Below, in pieces: positions 31,451 through 51,425 of a stretch of 64,000 bases of DNA. The notes under the pieces are model-generated. The model saw only the letters and a list, made by a program, of their open reading frames with translations, ran no database searches and had not been told where the DNA came from. Source of the stretch: Takakia lepidozioides (lineage: Eukaryota > Streptophyta > Takakiopsida > Takakiales > Takakiaceae); the NCBI GenBank assembly GCA_030704615.1, contig CM060733.1:29328001-29392000 (forward strand). Reading direction: 5' to 3'. Position numbers and translations under genes: made by a program. Every line of letters begins with the position of its first letter. The first letter of the stretch is position 1.

Positions 31451-32697
31451 CGTGCGTGAAGAACGTGCAGGGAACGCTATAACTCACTGGCCAGCCTGGC
31501 GGGTAAATTATAGGATCGTGTAACTCATTGGCCACCCTGGCACGTAGAGTTAGAGGTTTAAGTCACTGGTTTCCCTTCCCTTCCATGTCAGTGCTCATTC
31601 TTTAGCTGTGACAGAGCTTATGGAGATCATCTCATGAATATGCTGGGGACTATGTTTTAGTCGCAGTTCAATCCCGCCTTGTAATAAATTTCCTGAAAGT
31701 TGGTCAAGTAGTATTCACTCCCTGGTTCCACTGCTTATCTCCGCTTCATCTGGAGTTATTTGCCAATACATCTGACGGCAGTCCTTGTTTCTAAGAAATC
31801 CTTAGCAAAACATGTTCTCAGGTTGGAAACCTGGAACTGGAAAGTACCCGCCACTTGTACTCCAGAAATTCCAGGGTAGTGATGTCTTAGTCTCCTCCTT
31901 GGTGAAAACATATGATGTCTGCTGCACAAATCAATCAACAAATGCTTTGGATACCTGCAGATGTATCTCCGTAGGAGATATTTTGCGTCCAAGAAGGCTG
32001 CAGGATCCGCATGGTGTCCATGCACATATTATAAATTGTGGTTTTGTAGGAAATGATATTTTGTCCTTTCCCCTCATGATCTCTATGAGTCAGTTTTGTC
32101 TGCCTTTTGACTCTCAGACAATCCCTTGTGAAATAGTGGGTTTTGGACTACTTGCGGCCCCTCTCTCTTTCTTGTTTCTTGCTTCCTCCTGTTCTTTGAC
32201 TTTGCCGCAGACATTACAAAGTACCATTTTCAATTCATCTCCCAGCTTGTAGCATGCACTATTTCAATTTCTGCTCTTGTAAATCTTCTTTCATCTGTCT
32301 GTTCATCAATTCAGCTGGATATAATTTATTTGAGTAACTAATGCACGTTGAAGATGAGACTTGATCAAGATATTAAGATTGCTTGCTAGTATCCTTGATA
32401 GTATCCTTTGTGATCAGATATGTTCTAATAATTAGCCACTAAGCCTCCTCTAACCTCAGAAGAGAGAATCACTTCCCAATTCCCAACTTCGGTGCTTCAG
32501 TACAAACAAGAGGACAATCCAAGACCTCATAATTATGTACTGTTCACGAATTTCTGCCAATATAATGATGGATGGAACGGCTCAAATTGTGTTCTCTACC
32601 AGCCATCGGGCAATATCTAACTGAGAAGCATCAGGCAATAACTTAGACAACCCACCTCCTGCTTGCCATCACCAGGAAAGGGGTATCAGGATCTTGC

Positions 32698-41924
<9,227 letters not shown>

Positions 41925-43074
41925 GGCGGTTGATCCGGCCCTTTAATTACGCAACTGCACACCACCTGTGCTCCTCAAGGGGAGATTCTGGCACCAAGGC
42001 AGCTAGACATTTCATCTGTCATTTCAATTGGAGGGCGGCACTGTCGCTAACCAGACAACAAGAATGCATGTCACCCATCTTCAAATGCAGTTCATACAAT
42101 TACTAACTTCACTTGTACAAATCGGTTCATCCATGATCTATGCATCTGGCGACGGCAACTCTCTCGCCAATGACAGCATGAAGTGAGAACAGCCCCAAAT
42201 TCTTGATCCACCTACCGTGGAAGCAACCTCATGAACCACTCTCCTTTTGGAAAGGCTCCTTCTCCAGCTCCCATAACAGCTGTACGCAGCCTAACAATCA
42301 GCTCCCCGCCCAACGTTTCCCCTCTCTCTCGCATATGAAAGACTGCGTTCCCGCTACCAAACTTGCAATACAGCGAGATTCCAGGCATCCTGCAGAGACG
42401 TCAGTAACCGTGCAAGTGCGATGCTGCCAGCATGAGATCATCAATCAGCTCACAACCCTTCTGCTGCACATACTCGAAAATCAAACCCAGGGCAGCGGAC
42501 AATCTATCCATGTGATTTCCACAAAAAATTCACCATCTCTTTCCAATCACAAGTTTGGAGGTAGAATCCGAGAGATTGCTTCGCATGATTCCCTTCAATC
42601 TCTATTCCCGCAGATCCATGATCGATTTGCGGGTTTTTTCTTCATGCATCGGCTGACCATGCAACCCAGAGTAGATGGGCCAGCCCGACAGCTCTGAATC
42701 TGAATCTGCCCAGCCCTGCTTTGGTGGCTTTCCGGGAGTCGGGATTTTTGGGGAACGAGACTGTCTTTTTTAACCCCTGATAAACCGCGGGACAGTTTTT
42801 TTCAGCATATCCGATCCGGCCATTTTCACCCTGCTACAGTAAATTAAATATCTCAGCGTGTGTTTTTCCCCTGTAACGTAGCCCGTCGATATGACAGGAA
42901 GCTGACACATAGAGTGGCCCCAGCTTATTCGCTTAATGACATCACCCGTGACCCGACCATTTGAAGGGTTGCCGGATTCCTGGCTGCCTACACTAACCAG
43001 CAGATATCCCTTCATGTACTTCCAAGTGATCCGGGGCAAATGATTATGTACCACAGCAATTCCTGGCATCACAC
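41925..43074. other. Upstream region of ABCC gene 2
   Basis: Expected promoter and 5' untranslated region of the minus-strand transporter. I see no gene, RNA or clear repeat. Open frames on both strands lack recognisable content. Confidence 0.5.
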
Positions 43075-43456
43075 ATGCATGGCCCACATGCACTACATGC
43101 ATAGTATGTTACGATATGTATGTGTGGATGTGGACACCCTTAAACAATGTCTATAGAGACGGATGCAATGGTCCATATCCTTTTATGCAAATTTCAGAAA
43201 GGGGGTTTATTTGGTTATTTTCCCCCTCAAGGTCCAGTAGCTGGGGCTGATGTTTCCTTGGAAACCCAAAAATAAAACATAAAAATAAAAAATTAGGAAA
43301 AATATTCGTGTATGGTACAATGATCAGTACCATCATGTCATCTGGGATTCACATGATCACAACATGAAAGGATATGGACCATCTCTACATACAATGTCCA
43401 CACATACATACGTAGCATCCTATCATGGTGCATGTTGTGCATGTGGGCCCTGCATA
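43075..43456. mobile_element. MITE-like element with long terminal inverted repeats
   Basis: About 110 bp at the left (43076-43187) is repeated inverted at the right (43363-43455): shared blocks include GGCCCACATGCAC, ATGTATGTGTGGA and GGTCCATATCCTTT. The centre of about 175 bp is AT-rich and noncoding. Size and structure fit a non-autonomous DNA transposon; the target duplication was not identified. Confidence 0.6.
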
Positions 43457-44543
43457 TATACCGCCTGGAGACAATGCATGTGACGGGCAATGGGGGCATC
43501 CCCCGACGTGGCGCCCGATTGGCCCACGTGTCGCTCTGCCTGCGCTCTGTGCTGGAAGGTTGTAAGTAGCGGAGGGTGGTAAGTTACTGCAGGCGCTCCA
43601 CACTCAGTGCCGAAAGGTTTTAGCGGAAGGGCGAAAAAATACCATGGCGTTACGTGTCAGGAATTTCAGCTGGCAACGGACATTCCGGCCCGGAATGGGC
43701 TGTTCGTGGCAGGTTCCATGGCAGGTTCCGAGGGGTTTCCAACCCCCGTTCTAGGAAATAGAAGCCCCGGATTTTCTTAGGGTTGGGACCCGCCCAGCTT
43801 AGGAACTCTTAAAGTGAAGTGGGCGCTTTGTGTAAGGACCCCACTTGGGGCCACACCATCTTCAGCAGCCCTCAAGTTACTGCACCAAAAGGAAAGTTAC
43901 CCCTAATCACCCCATTGCGCTGCCATTGGCTGCTCCCATGTGCTCTTTGGATCTTTGAAAAATGTAATGGGACATGGGGTCGCATTATAGCTCCCACCCA
44001 ACGTTTCACAGGGTTGGCCCTTCGCGTGTCAAGAGAGTTTGCCATATTGCACCACGTGGCAAGGCTTCTGTGGCTATCGTAGCTCTGATAGCGACATCTG
44101 GGGCTACAAACCAAGTACGTTCGATAAAGGCCACCGGGCGGACCCGGCGAGTGGCGGGCGGCCATTATCTTATACTTAATAAGTTTCATTTTATTGCATG
44201 TTTTGTTTGGCTTGTGCTGGTTGTTTATCTTTTACAATGGGGTTGGGAACCAACAACCTCTCAGGTTGAGCTGCCCAAGATGGAGTATTCGAACTTTAAT
44301 GGAAGCCTGAAAGGTAAGTAACATGGGAACTTTCAAAGCCCCCCAAGCTCGAAGATATCTATTAGGGCCCCACTTCTAAACCAGAATTGAAGGTTCCCGC
44401 AGAACGACGCATGGTGATGAGCAGGAAAAAAAAACCCCGCGTGAGCAGAATCCACAATGATGGGGGTGATTTGTATGCAAGGAAAAATACATATAATAGA
44501 TGGACATAGGATGTTTATACGTTAATAGGGTCTACATGTAAGC
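43457..44543. other. Intergenic region, no gene recognised
   Basis: Mixed composition with some GC-rich patches; no coding sequence or RNA gene that I can support. Confidence 0.5.
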
Positions 44544-44637
44544 GGTAAAGCCCTTGCCCTAGGACTTTCCTGGATTTGAGGCGCCTGTCCCCAGGGCACC
44601 GGTAAATCAAGGAAAGTCCAAGGGCGAGGGCTTTACC
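44544..44637. repeat. 94-bp near-perfect hairpin (34-bp arms)
   Basis: Arms beginning GGTAAAGCCCT at the left and ending AGGGCTTTACC at the right match at 31 of 34 positions around a 26-nt loop. The three mismatches are isolated. It may be a foldback element or a small-RNA precursor; strand of transcription is unknown. Confidence 0.75.
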
Positions 44638-45666
44638 TCTTAAAAAAACGAAGCTGCCCGTTTTCGAGACTGCCTGTCTCTGCGTTGCCACTTGTCACGT
44701 CATTGTAGCTCACTGCCCAAGTTTGAAAATCGTCTGCCCAATATTAAGAATAATAGATCCATAAAATATGCCAGCCTGCCAGGGGACAGATTCCATAATC
44801 TGGGATTACACGTGCGAGGGGAAATTCCTGTCAGGGCAGCCCTAATTTTAACAAAGCCAAAAAATCTAAAGGTTTTTACAGTGTGTAAATATAATATTAA
44901 ACATATAGAAGGAGAAACCTTTTTTTTAAACTTATTTCAAGAAATAAAGTTAGGTCCGGGGTGGGTATAGTAAAATTTAGAGGAGGACGACGCGAGCTCC
45001 ACGCTTCGCGGTGAGAGGAGAGTCCAACGGTCTCTTCGTCTCTCTCCTCCGGCCAGGCGACTCAACGATCTACAGACTGATTTTCAGGAGCGAAGAAGGT
45101 CTTGTGTATTTGAGGTTGCATTCAGTAGGAAGTCTTTTTCTTCTCCCATTTGATTTGATACCTTTTTAAGTGAAAGGGGTTCATTCCAAAGGCTTTTTCG
45201 TTATCATCACTCATACTTCATCTCTTCCTATCTTCATCCCAGACAAGCTTATAACCTCATTATATCCTACGCTAGCGCCCCAACTAAGTTGTCACCCTCC
45301 CGCGCGCTCGAACCAAGTCCTCAACCTTTACGCAGTATCATCGCCAGTTCTAAGTTCTAAGTTCGAAGCTCTAATTTTCAGTATCATCTCTAGTTCTCTC
45401 ACAACTTTAGCTAATCAGTCCTCGCTATAGTTCGCATCAGGTTTCTAGTAGTCAACTCCTTTCACTTCTCTCTCACTGTTCTCTCTCTGTAACCAGCTTG
45501 CAATTTTCATCTATTTCCCAGCCCCGTCTCCCTTCTATTCCTTTCTCTCGCTCGATAGAAGCTCTCAGTCGCATAGTTCTAAGTTATAGTCTCATCTGTA
45601 GTTCAGTCGTTGTCCGAGCGAACCCAAGTTTTTATCCTAGCTCGAAATCCTTTCTATCCCAGCGCC
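44638..45666 (+). other. Probable LINE 5' region upstream of ORF1
   Basis: From about 45,000 the sequence is pyrimidine-rich (many TCTCTC/CTAGTTCTC runs), has no reading frame of note and leads into the LINE ORF1 at 45,667. A 5' untranslated region with internal promoter is the simplest reading. Before 45,000 it is AT-rich and unassigned. Confidence 0.4.
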
Positions 45667-47158
45667 ATGGCTCCCACAAACTCGCAGTTCGGGTCCAGAG
45701 ATCGTGGCTATGGTAGAGGGAGGAGGCAGCCTCGGGCAAACCCAGTTGCGGGGGAACGGCTCCGATGGGATGAGGGGATCGACGGCGGGGGGAGCGCCAC
45801 GTGGCGGTGGGCGACCCAGGGCCCACCCATCCTCAGGGACGGGCTTCTTCTAGGCACACCAGGCCCAATCGCAAGGTAACTTCAATCACAGGGCCACGCA
45901 GGTCTGGCAGCCTAGAGGACCCCCCAGGCAGATCCCTACACCAACTATGGCCCACAGGCAGGGACCTGGAACGTACTGGAATCACAACCATCATCTTCTG
46001 AACTCCCCTCCCTTCAACGAGCTGGCACATATGCAGATTCAAGGTTCGACACTATGCCAAGCTGAAGTAGAGCAGCCACAGAGCCCCCATCACCTCTCAG
46101 ACCAGATGATGGATCTTCACATAACTCAAGAAGCCCTCCAGAGGGAGTGTCCTCTGATCTCCATGGACATGGAAGACCTTGAGACCAGAGTCACAGACAT
46201 GGAAAAATTCGGAATTCTGGTACATTTCCCAGGAAGGAAGGTGAAAAGAGCAGCCGTAAGAGATTGGGCAATCAGATATATGGGGGGCTCAGGGGAACTG
46301 AAACATCAATTTTGTCATGCTAAAGGTAGGGGTTTCTTTTCCATAGTTTTTGAAACTGAGGAAGCAGCATCACAGGCCCTCTTCTTTAATCCGCATGCAC
46401 ATGGGTTTAATATTAACATCTTTCCATGGTCCTCGAAAATGGGGCACAAAAATGGAATGCTCTGGGGACCTAGAATTGTGTCCTTACCCTTCATCCCAGA
46501 TCAATATCTTATGAACCTGCCTGACATAGCAAACCATTTTGGATCGTATCTGGGATGCATAGGGGTACTGTTTGACCCACTCATGAGCACCAACCTCATC
46601 AGACAGAATGCAGCATGGAAATCAGCAACTATTGCATCCAGAATAAATGACACAGGGCAGGCAAAAATGGTCTTATTAATTCCTGATGAAGACACCCTTC
46701 CGGATTTTGTGCGTCTACCAATAGACAGAGAGGGAAACTACTTCACCACGAGGCTGATTGAAGATACAGCTTACTCTACATGCTTCAATTGCGACATGCA
46801 AGGTCATATCAAGGCAAACTGCATGCAGGGGAAAAGAAAAAGGGTAGTAAAACTGAGCAGGGCTGAGGCCTCCCACCCCATTGAAGGAGGAGAATCACCA
46901 GTCAGTACCTCCCCAGGGATGGAGAGGCCTATCCAGAAACCAAGAACAGCTGAAGCTAACCCAGAACTGGTGGAGGATGTCCAGCTCAACCCACAGCACA
47001 GGCAAATGTTGTCTAGAGGGGAAGCAAAGGACCCTATGATCCTGGAATCACGCAACTACAAGCTGACACAAGGTAATCTGCACAGCAAGCAAAAATCGCA
47101 GGAAAATCCCTCCTCCTTTGGCAATTGTAACAGAGTTCTTAAACCCTATCTGGTCTAG
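45667..47158 (+). pseudogene. LINE ORF1 (DUF4283-like, CCHC zinc knuckle), one frameshift
   Basis: Starts MAPTNSQFGSRDRGYGRGRR with an arginine/glycine-rich N-terminus. The frame then shifts between about 45,880 and 45,947 and continues for 403 codons. The middle (about 46,200-46,700) has the pattern of the DUF4283 RNA-binding domain of plant L1-type ORF1 proteins (FGILVHFPGRK, GRGFFSIVFETEEAASQALF, WGPRIVSLPFIP). A CCHC knuckle follows (CFNCDMQGHIKANC, about 46,780-46,820), with a charged tail after it. ORF1 proteins coat LINE RNA. No endonuclease or RT follows; sequence from 47,159 to about 47,663 has an unrecognised open frame (47,218-47,670) and is then joined to a different retroelement, so this copy is 3'-truncated. 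Confidence 0.65.
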
Positions 47159-47663
47159 GGAGAGTCGAGTCAATTTGTGATCACAAGCATAGCAAGTAAT
47201 CCGGTGCTGGCAAGGATATGCCTGGGCTCTGTTCATTCCCCCAACTGGCCCTGGTAGGTTGCTCACAAATCGATACTGATAGCGACCCCAAGGCCACATG
47301 TGTCACGCCATTGGTCTTCAGGAAGGGACACCCCCCTCCCTTCCTCATCACCTCTGGGTATGTGGAATGCCTGGAATCTCTCTGGGTCACCTCTGCGGAC
47401 ATTAGGCACTTCATCCAAACTTGCGGCACAAAAAGTAATGCATCCCTCATTATTAAGAAGAAAATCTACGTTTTTTTCTCGAGTCACCTGAAACACTACT
47501 TCCTAAACAGCCTGACCATGGAAGAGGCAGAGGTTTACAATACCCCAACCCCCAACGATACGCTATGGATCAATGAATCCATAAATGTCACGGGAGTGGG
47601 AAAGGGGGGCAGAACAAGGGACTCACTGAGAAATGCATTCTTACTACTAGAAACAAGAATGGA
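47159..47663 (+). other. Unrecognised sequence between LINE ORF1 and retroelement junction
   Basis: An open frame of 150 codons starting 47,218 runs through this interval, but it matches no LINE domain I know (no endonuclease motifs). It may be the LINE inter-ORF region or the start of a diverged second frame. Confidence 0.35.
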
Positions 47664-48428
47664 CAAGTGAATGGGGGCGAGACAGGATCATGGAGTGCAA
47701 ACACCCATGGCAGATGTGGGATGAGATGCGGAAAGAGAGAGTCATTGGATCTCTCAAGGAGCAATATGAGGAGTGGGGAGAGCCATTCACGGAGGATCAG
47801 TTGGAGGCCAAGGTGGCCAAGGCTCTTGAAGAGGTTGAGGATGTTTCTTTTGTGGAGGATGTTCTCAAGGTGGCTATGGCGGAGCAAGTGGAGGCTACGC
47901 CACAGTCAGGGTGGGCGGACAAGGCCCAAGAGGTTGTTATCTAGCAATCAAAGGATGCATCTCCTACCTCCAAGCCTGGTGTACCTAAGGTTGCAGTCAC
48001 TCAGGACAATTGGGAATTAGATGTTGGACCTACAGCCACCGGAGGAGAGAGACGGAGGATCCAAAGATTTCTAAGGGCTTCTAGAAATTGTTTTGCCTTT
48101 AGTTTGAAGGATTTAGGGAGTTTGAAGGGCCAGGAGATTCGTATTGATTTGGCAAGTGACACGCCAATTTTTCGAAGGCCCTACAGGTATAGTGACATGG
48201 AGAGGTCATTGATCCAGTTACGGACTATGGAGTTGTTCGAAGCTGGATTGGTGGAGTTGTCAGGCGGGAAGTATGCCTCGGCAACGGTGATGCCAGTTAA
48301 GAAGGATATCTATGGCAATTGGACAGAAAGAAGGATATGTGGGGACTATCGTCCTGTGAACCGTCAGACTAAGTCTGATAAATATGTCATGCCAACTCCA
48401 GAAGAAATCTTTGATGCCATTGGGCGCC
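47664..48428 (+). pseudogene. Ty3/gypsy-like linker and reverse transcriptase fragment (plus half of a rearranged copy)
   Basis: From 47,664 (GTGAATGGGGGCGAG) the sequence matches, in the opposite orientation, the element at the right end of the window starting just after its methyltransferase domain. It then encodes NWELDVGPTATGGERRRIQR, SLKDLGSLKGQEIRIDL, RRPYRYSDMERSLIQ and CGDYRPVNRQTKSDKY, the N-terminal fingers region of RT. An in-frame TAG lies near 47,942. It breaks off after EEIFDAIG at about 48,428, where minus-strand protease sequence begins. RT palm motifs are absent. Confidence 0.75.
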
Positions 48429-49918
48429 TCTGTAAGGCCCAAGCCTGCAATTGCTGCTCTCCCCAACATCAATGGCTATACTTTCGAGTCCAACAAGACC
48501 CGCAATGGCCTATACCTCCTCCCGGTTGGGCCACCCAACTGAAACACTTCATCTTGATTGTCCACCAGGTCTACTCCAGGAGTCATCATGTTGTGCTCAA
48601 TGGCTGGTCTAGCTGGCAACTCCTACAACCTTGCAGCTGCCGCTTGCCATGGCGCAGCTGTGGCTGACTTCACCCCCGAATCCAAAGCATCCATAGACTG
48701 TATTATCTGATATCTCCGCAGAAGTGTCGATGCATCACCACTCTCATAGAGTCTAGCTGCTGGTCTGAACACAGCAGCTGGCCGAATCCCTGGCATTGCA
48801 ATGGCCATTGCAGAAAACAATGGAGCTTGGCAAACAGCCGTAGCCGCCCCCAACAATGTACTGGCTGCACATTGCTTTGCAGCACCACCCACTGGCATTT
48901 CCCGAGCCACACCTGCTCTCCCCAATGATACTCGTGGCTCTACCTCTGACACACTAGGGCAAGCGGGTGCCATCGATGGCGTAGTTGGCACTGTCTCAGC
49001 CAATGTAAATGACTGTGGAAGCCTTGTCTGACGACTTGCTTCCCCCCTTTGTGGATCAAAAACCACATCTGCTCCTCTTGGCTCAGGAGCTTGCGTTGCT
49101 GCTCAAGTGACAGCAGCAGCAGAGTCCAATACATGCAATGGCCCTACAAGTGCGGCTTCACACATGAAGCCCATACCAATCTGGTCTTCCCTAGGCATAG
49201 GAGGTTGTGTAGGTGGGGCTTGAACCTCAGGCCTTGGAGTTGGCGCAACATAAGTAGTGGCCATGGCAGCAAGACGTTGCTCTAGCTGGGCAAGTCTATC
49301 CACCATGCCTTGGTCATGACCTTGACCCTGACCTTGTGCTCCTTGGTTTTGGTTACGACCTCCACCACGACCTCTACCTCCTCTACCTCTCTGGACTACA
49401 TTGCCTCGTCCTCGGCCACCATTGTTCCCTTGGAACTGGCCTAGCCGTAGCTCAAGATGCAAGTCATAACAACGGGCCTCCTCATGCCCATACTTTCCAC
49501 AATGCCCACAGTGTAGTTGTGTAGGCTGTGCCAGTGCCGGCTCTTTGCCTCTCTCCGGGCAATCCTTCTTGACATGGGGTCCTCCACAATCCCAACAAGT
49601 CACACCCGACTGTTGTTGGCCTGAGAATGAAGGAAGAGACCTCTACATCTGAGATGTCCTTCCCTGGGCTTCGCCCAAGCCCCCTTGTTGCCTTGAGCAC
49701 GTTGGGGAGTTGGTTATTGTTGGCTAGGAACTCCACTTCGTTGTGTCTCCTTGCCAAACCCCACCATAACCACTTGCTCCTCCACCATATTGAGCTATAT
49801 CCGCTCTGCTAGCAAAAACACATTTGCTAGGGTGGGTTGGGCCACTTGATTCTTGTCCAAGATGTCGCGCACCTCACTTCGGTAAGCTCCTCTTCAAGCC
49901 ATAGTTACTCGCTTTGAT
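48429..49918 (-). pseudogene. Gag zinc knuckles and protease fragment (minus half of the rearranged copy)
   Basis: Read on minus: a gag tail (VAQPTLANVFLASR), two CCHC knuckles (CWDCGGPHVKKDC and CGHCGKYGHEEARC near 49,600-49,480), an RG-rich stretch, a coiled LAQLEQRLAAMA, a linker, and the retropepsin region ending LLDS then PLMLGRAAIAGLGL. The protease catalytic Asp is present, but the usual Gly-Ala after DS is altered and followed by a stop. It is homologous to the gag-protease of the right-end element. At the left it meets the RT fragment head-to-head at about 48,428; at the right, similarity to gag stops near 49,918, where the chromovirus LTR begins. Confidence 0.75.
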
Positions 49919-51391
49919 GCGCGCGCCTAACTCCCAAACTAGCCGCCGGGCCAACTCAGAGCTTCGGCTGCTCACCGGGACATAACGGTCCCCCTTTGCT
50001 CCCCCACAAGACCCTCTCTTAATTTGGGCCTAGTGGAAATTCCCTTTGGTCGTTGGCAGTCCAGAACAGCTCCCCACACCTTGGTCGTTTTCCGGCTCGC
50101 ACGCTTACTCACTAGTTTTTGGTCACCAACGGACTTGCACCGTTCTCGGGGTTACTACTCCCCTATATATACTTCTATGACTGTCCGCGGGGGTTTCACA
50201 AACAACCATGCCATTTTATAGCGAACCACCACGAAAACCCTCGATTCCCGGTGATGAGTCGTGGTGAGTCTTGGCCCACCCACCACGACCCCATTGGACC
50301 GTGATGAGTCCCAAGACTCCCCACGACTCCCACCACAAGGTCTCCACCCCATGGTGAGTCCTATGCCACCTCCACTAAGACCCACTAAGCTACCACCACC
50401 CCTCGTGGAACCACCCCCACCGCAACCCAGTGTACGGGGCTCCACCTAGTGAGTGCCTCCGCCTCCTTGAGTGTCTTGGGCACTCAAGGGTGCTTCAGCC
50501 CCCCGCATCTATTGTTGCCACTGCCCCCACCACAGGGGCAGCCCCTCTTGTATCCCGACCCCCCTGCCCTCAAGGCAAAGGGCCGCGACACACACCCTTA
50601 CCAACAGGGAGTCGATGTCCTCATCGACTTGTCCATTTTGTAGAAACGAACATCCAAGTTGTGGCGTCCCACATCAAGGAGTTTGTTTCCGCACCATGGC
50701 GTCGCATGGCAAAGAACCAAACCCCCACTTGACTTTACTCTCCACTAGCTAGTTCGGCCAACTTCCTCCAAATCTTGGCGAAGGGTGGAGCCTCTTGAGC
50801 TCCTCCCAGTGCACTCTTCTTGGCCCACTTCAGGGCCAAGGAACGATCATCCCCGAGGATCGAATCGCCTTACTGCAACAACATTTGCTTGCGACCGCTC
50901 ATGATGCCGCTTTTGGCATCACCTTGAGCAAGGGTTCACCTTGAACCCTTTTTTACTAGGAAGATAACCTTGAACCAACCATGCGCCCCAATCACTACAA
51001 TTGGGTCCGCCTTGGAATGTTGGCCTGAGGTACGGGAACACGCCGAAGCCGCACACTACAAGGCAACCCCCTCGGTAGCGCAGTTATAGTACGCGCATGT
51101 GCCAGGTGCGCACTAGCACGTGAACTCCCAACGAAAGTACAAGTTTCCTTGCCCCTTGGATGGGAGTCACCCGATTTCGGCACTACGTAAACACACGATT
51201 AATCCAATTTACCTCTCCTACTTTTGTAAGCTAGCATACATTCTACACACTAGCCAACCATACCATGCATCACATTTCCAAACAAAATAGGATGCACAAC
51301 ATTTGGAAACCATTTCATTTATAACGAAATTTGTACAATACAAGTTTTTGCAATCAGATTCCTAAGCTAGCTAAGCCGGGCTAAGCATGCA
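49919..51391 (-). mobile_element. Probable 3' LTR of the chromovirus
   Basis: On minus, the polymerase frame ends at 51426 and is followed by a purine-rich tract (GGGGGAGGAAA) and then TG at 51391-51390, the expected polypurine tract and LTR start. The low-coordinate limit is set only by where the neighbouring gag fragment resumes, so the true LTR may be shorter. The interval has C-rich GTGGTGAGTC-like repeats (50,240-50,400) and no coding sequence. The partner 5' LTR was not found. Confidence 0.5.
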
Positions 51392-51425
51392 TTTCCTCCC
51401 CCATGATCCAAGGTTGATGTCCCCA

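Larger units (their letters stand above)
30700..32697. other. Intergenic region between the convergent ABCC genes
   Basis: No gene recognised. It holds short imperfect repeats and a foldback (listed separately). Open frames around 31,812-32,252 on both strands are unsupported; a minus-strand CNVCGK patch near 32,210 might be a worn retroelement zinc knuckle. The right end is the 3' flank of ABCC gene 2. Confidence 0.45.

Noticed and set aside
31812-32252. Open frame of 146 codons between the ABCC genes
   Set aside because: Hydrophobic, low-information sequence without motifs; overlapping frames on the other strand are equally long.
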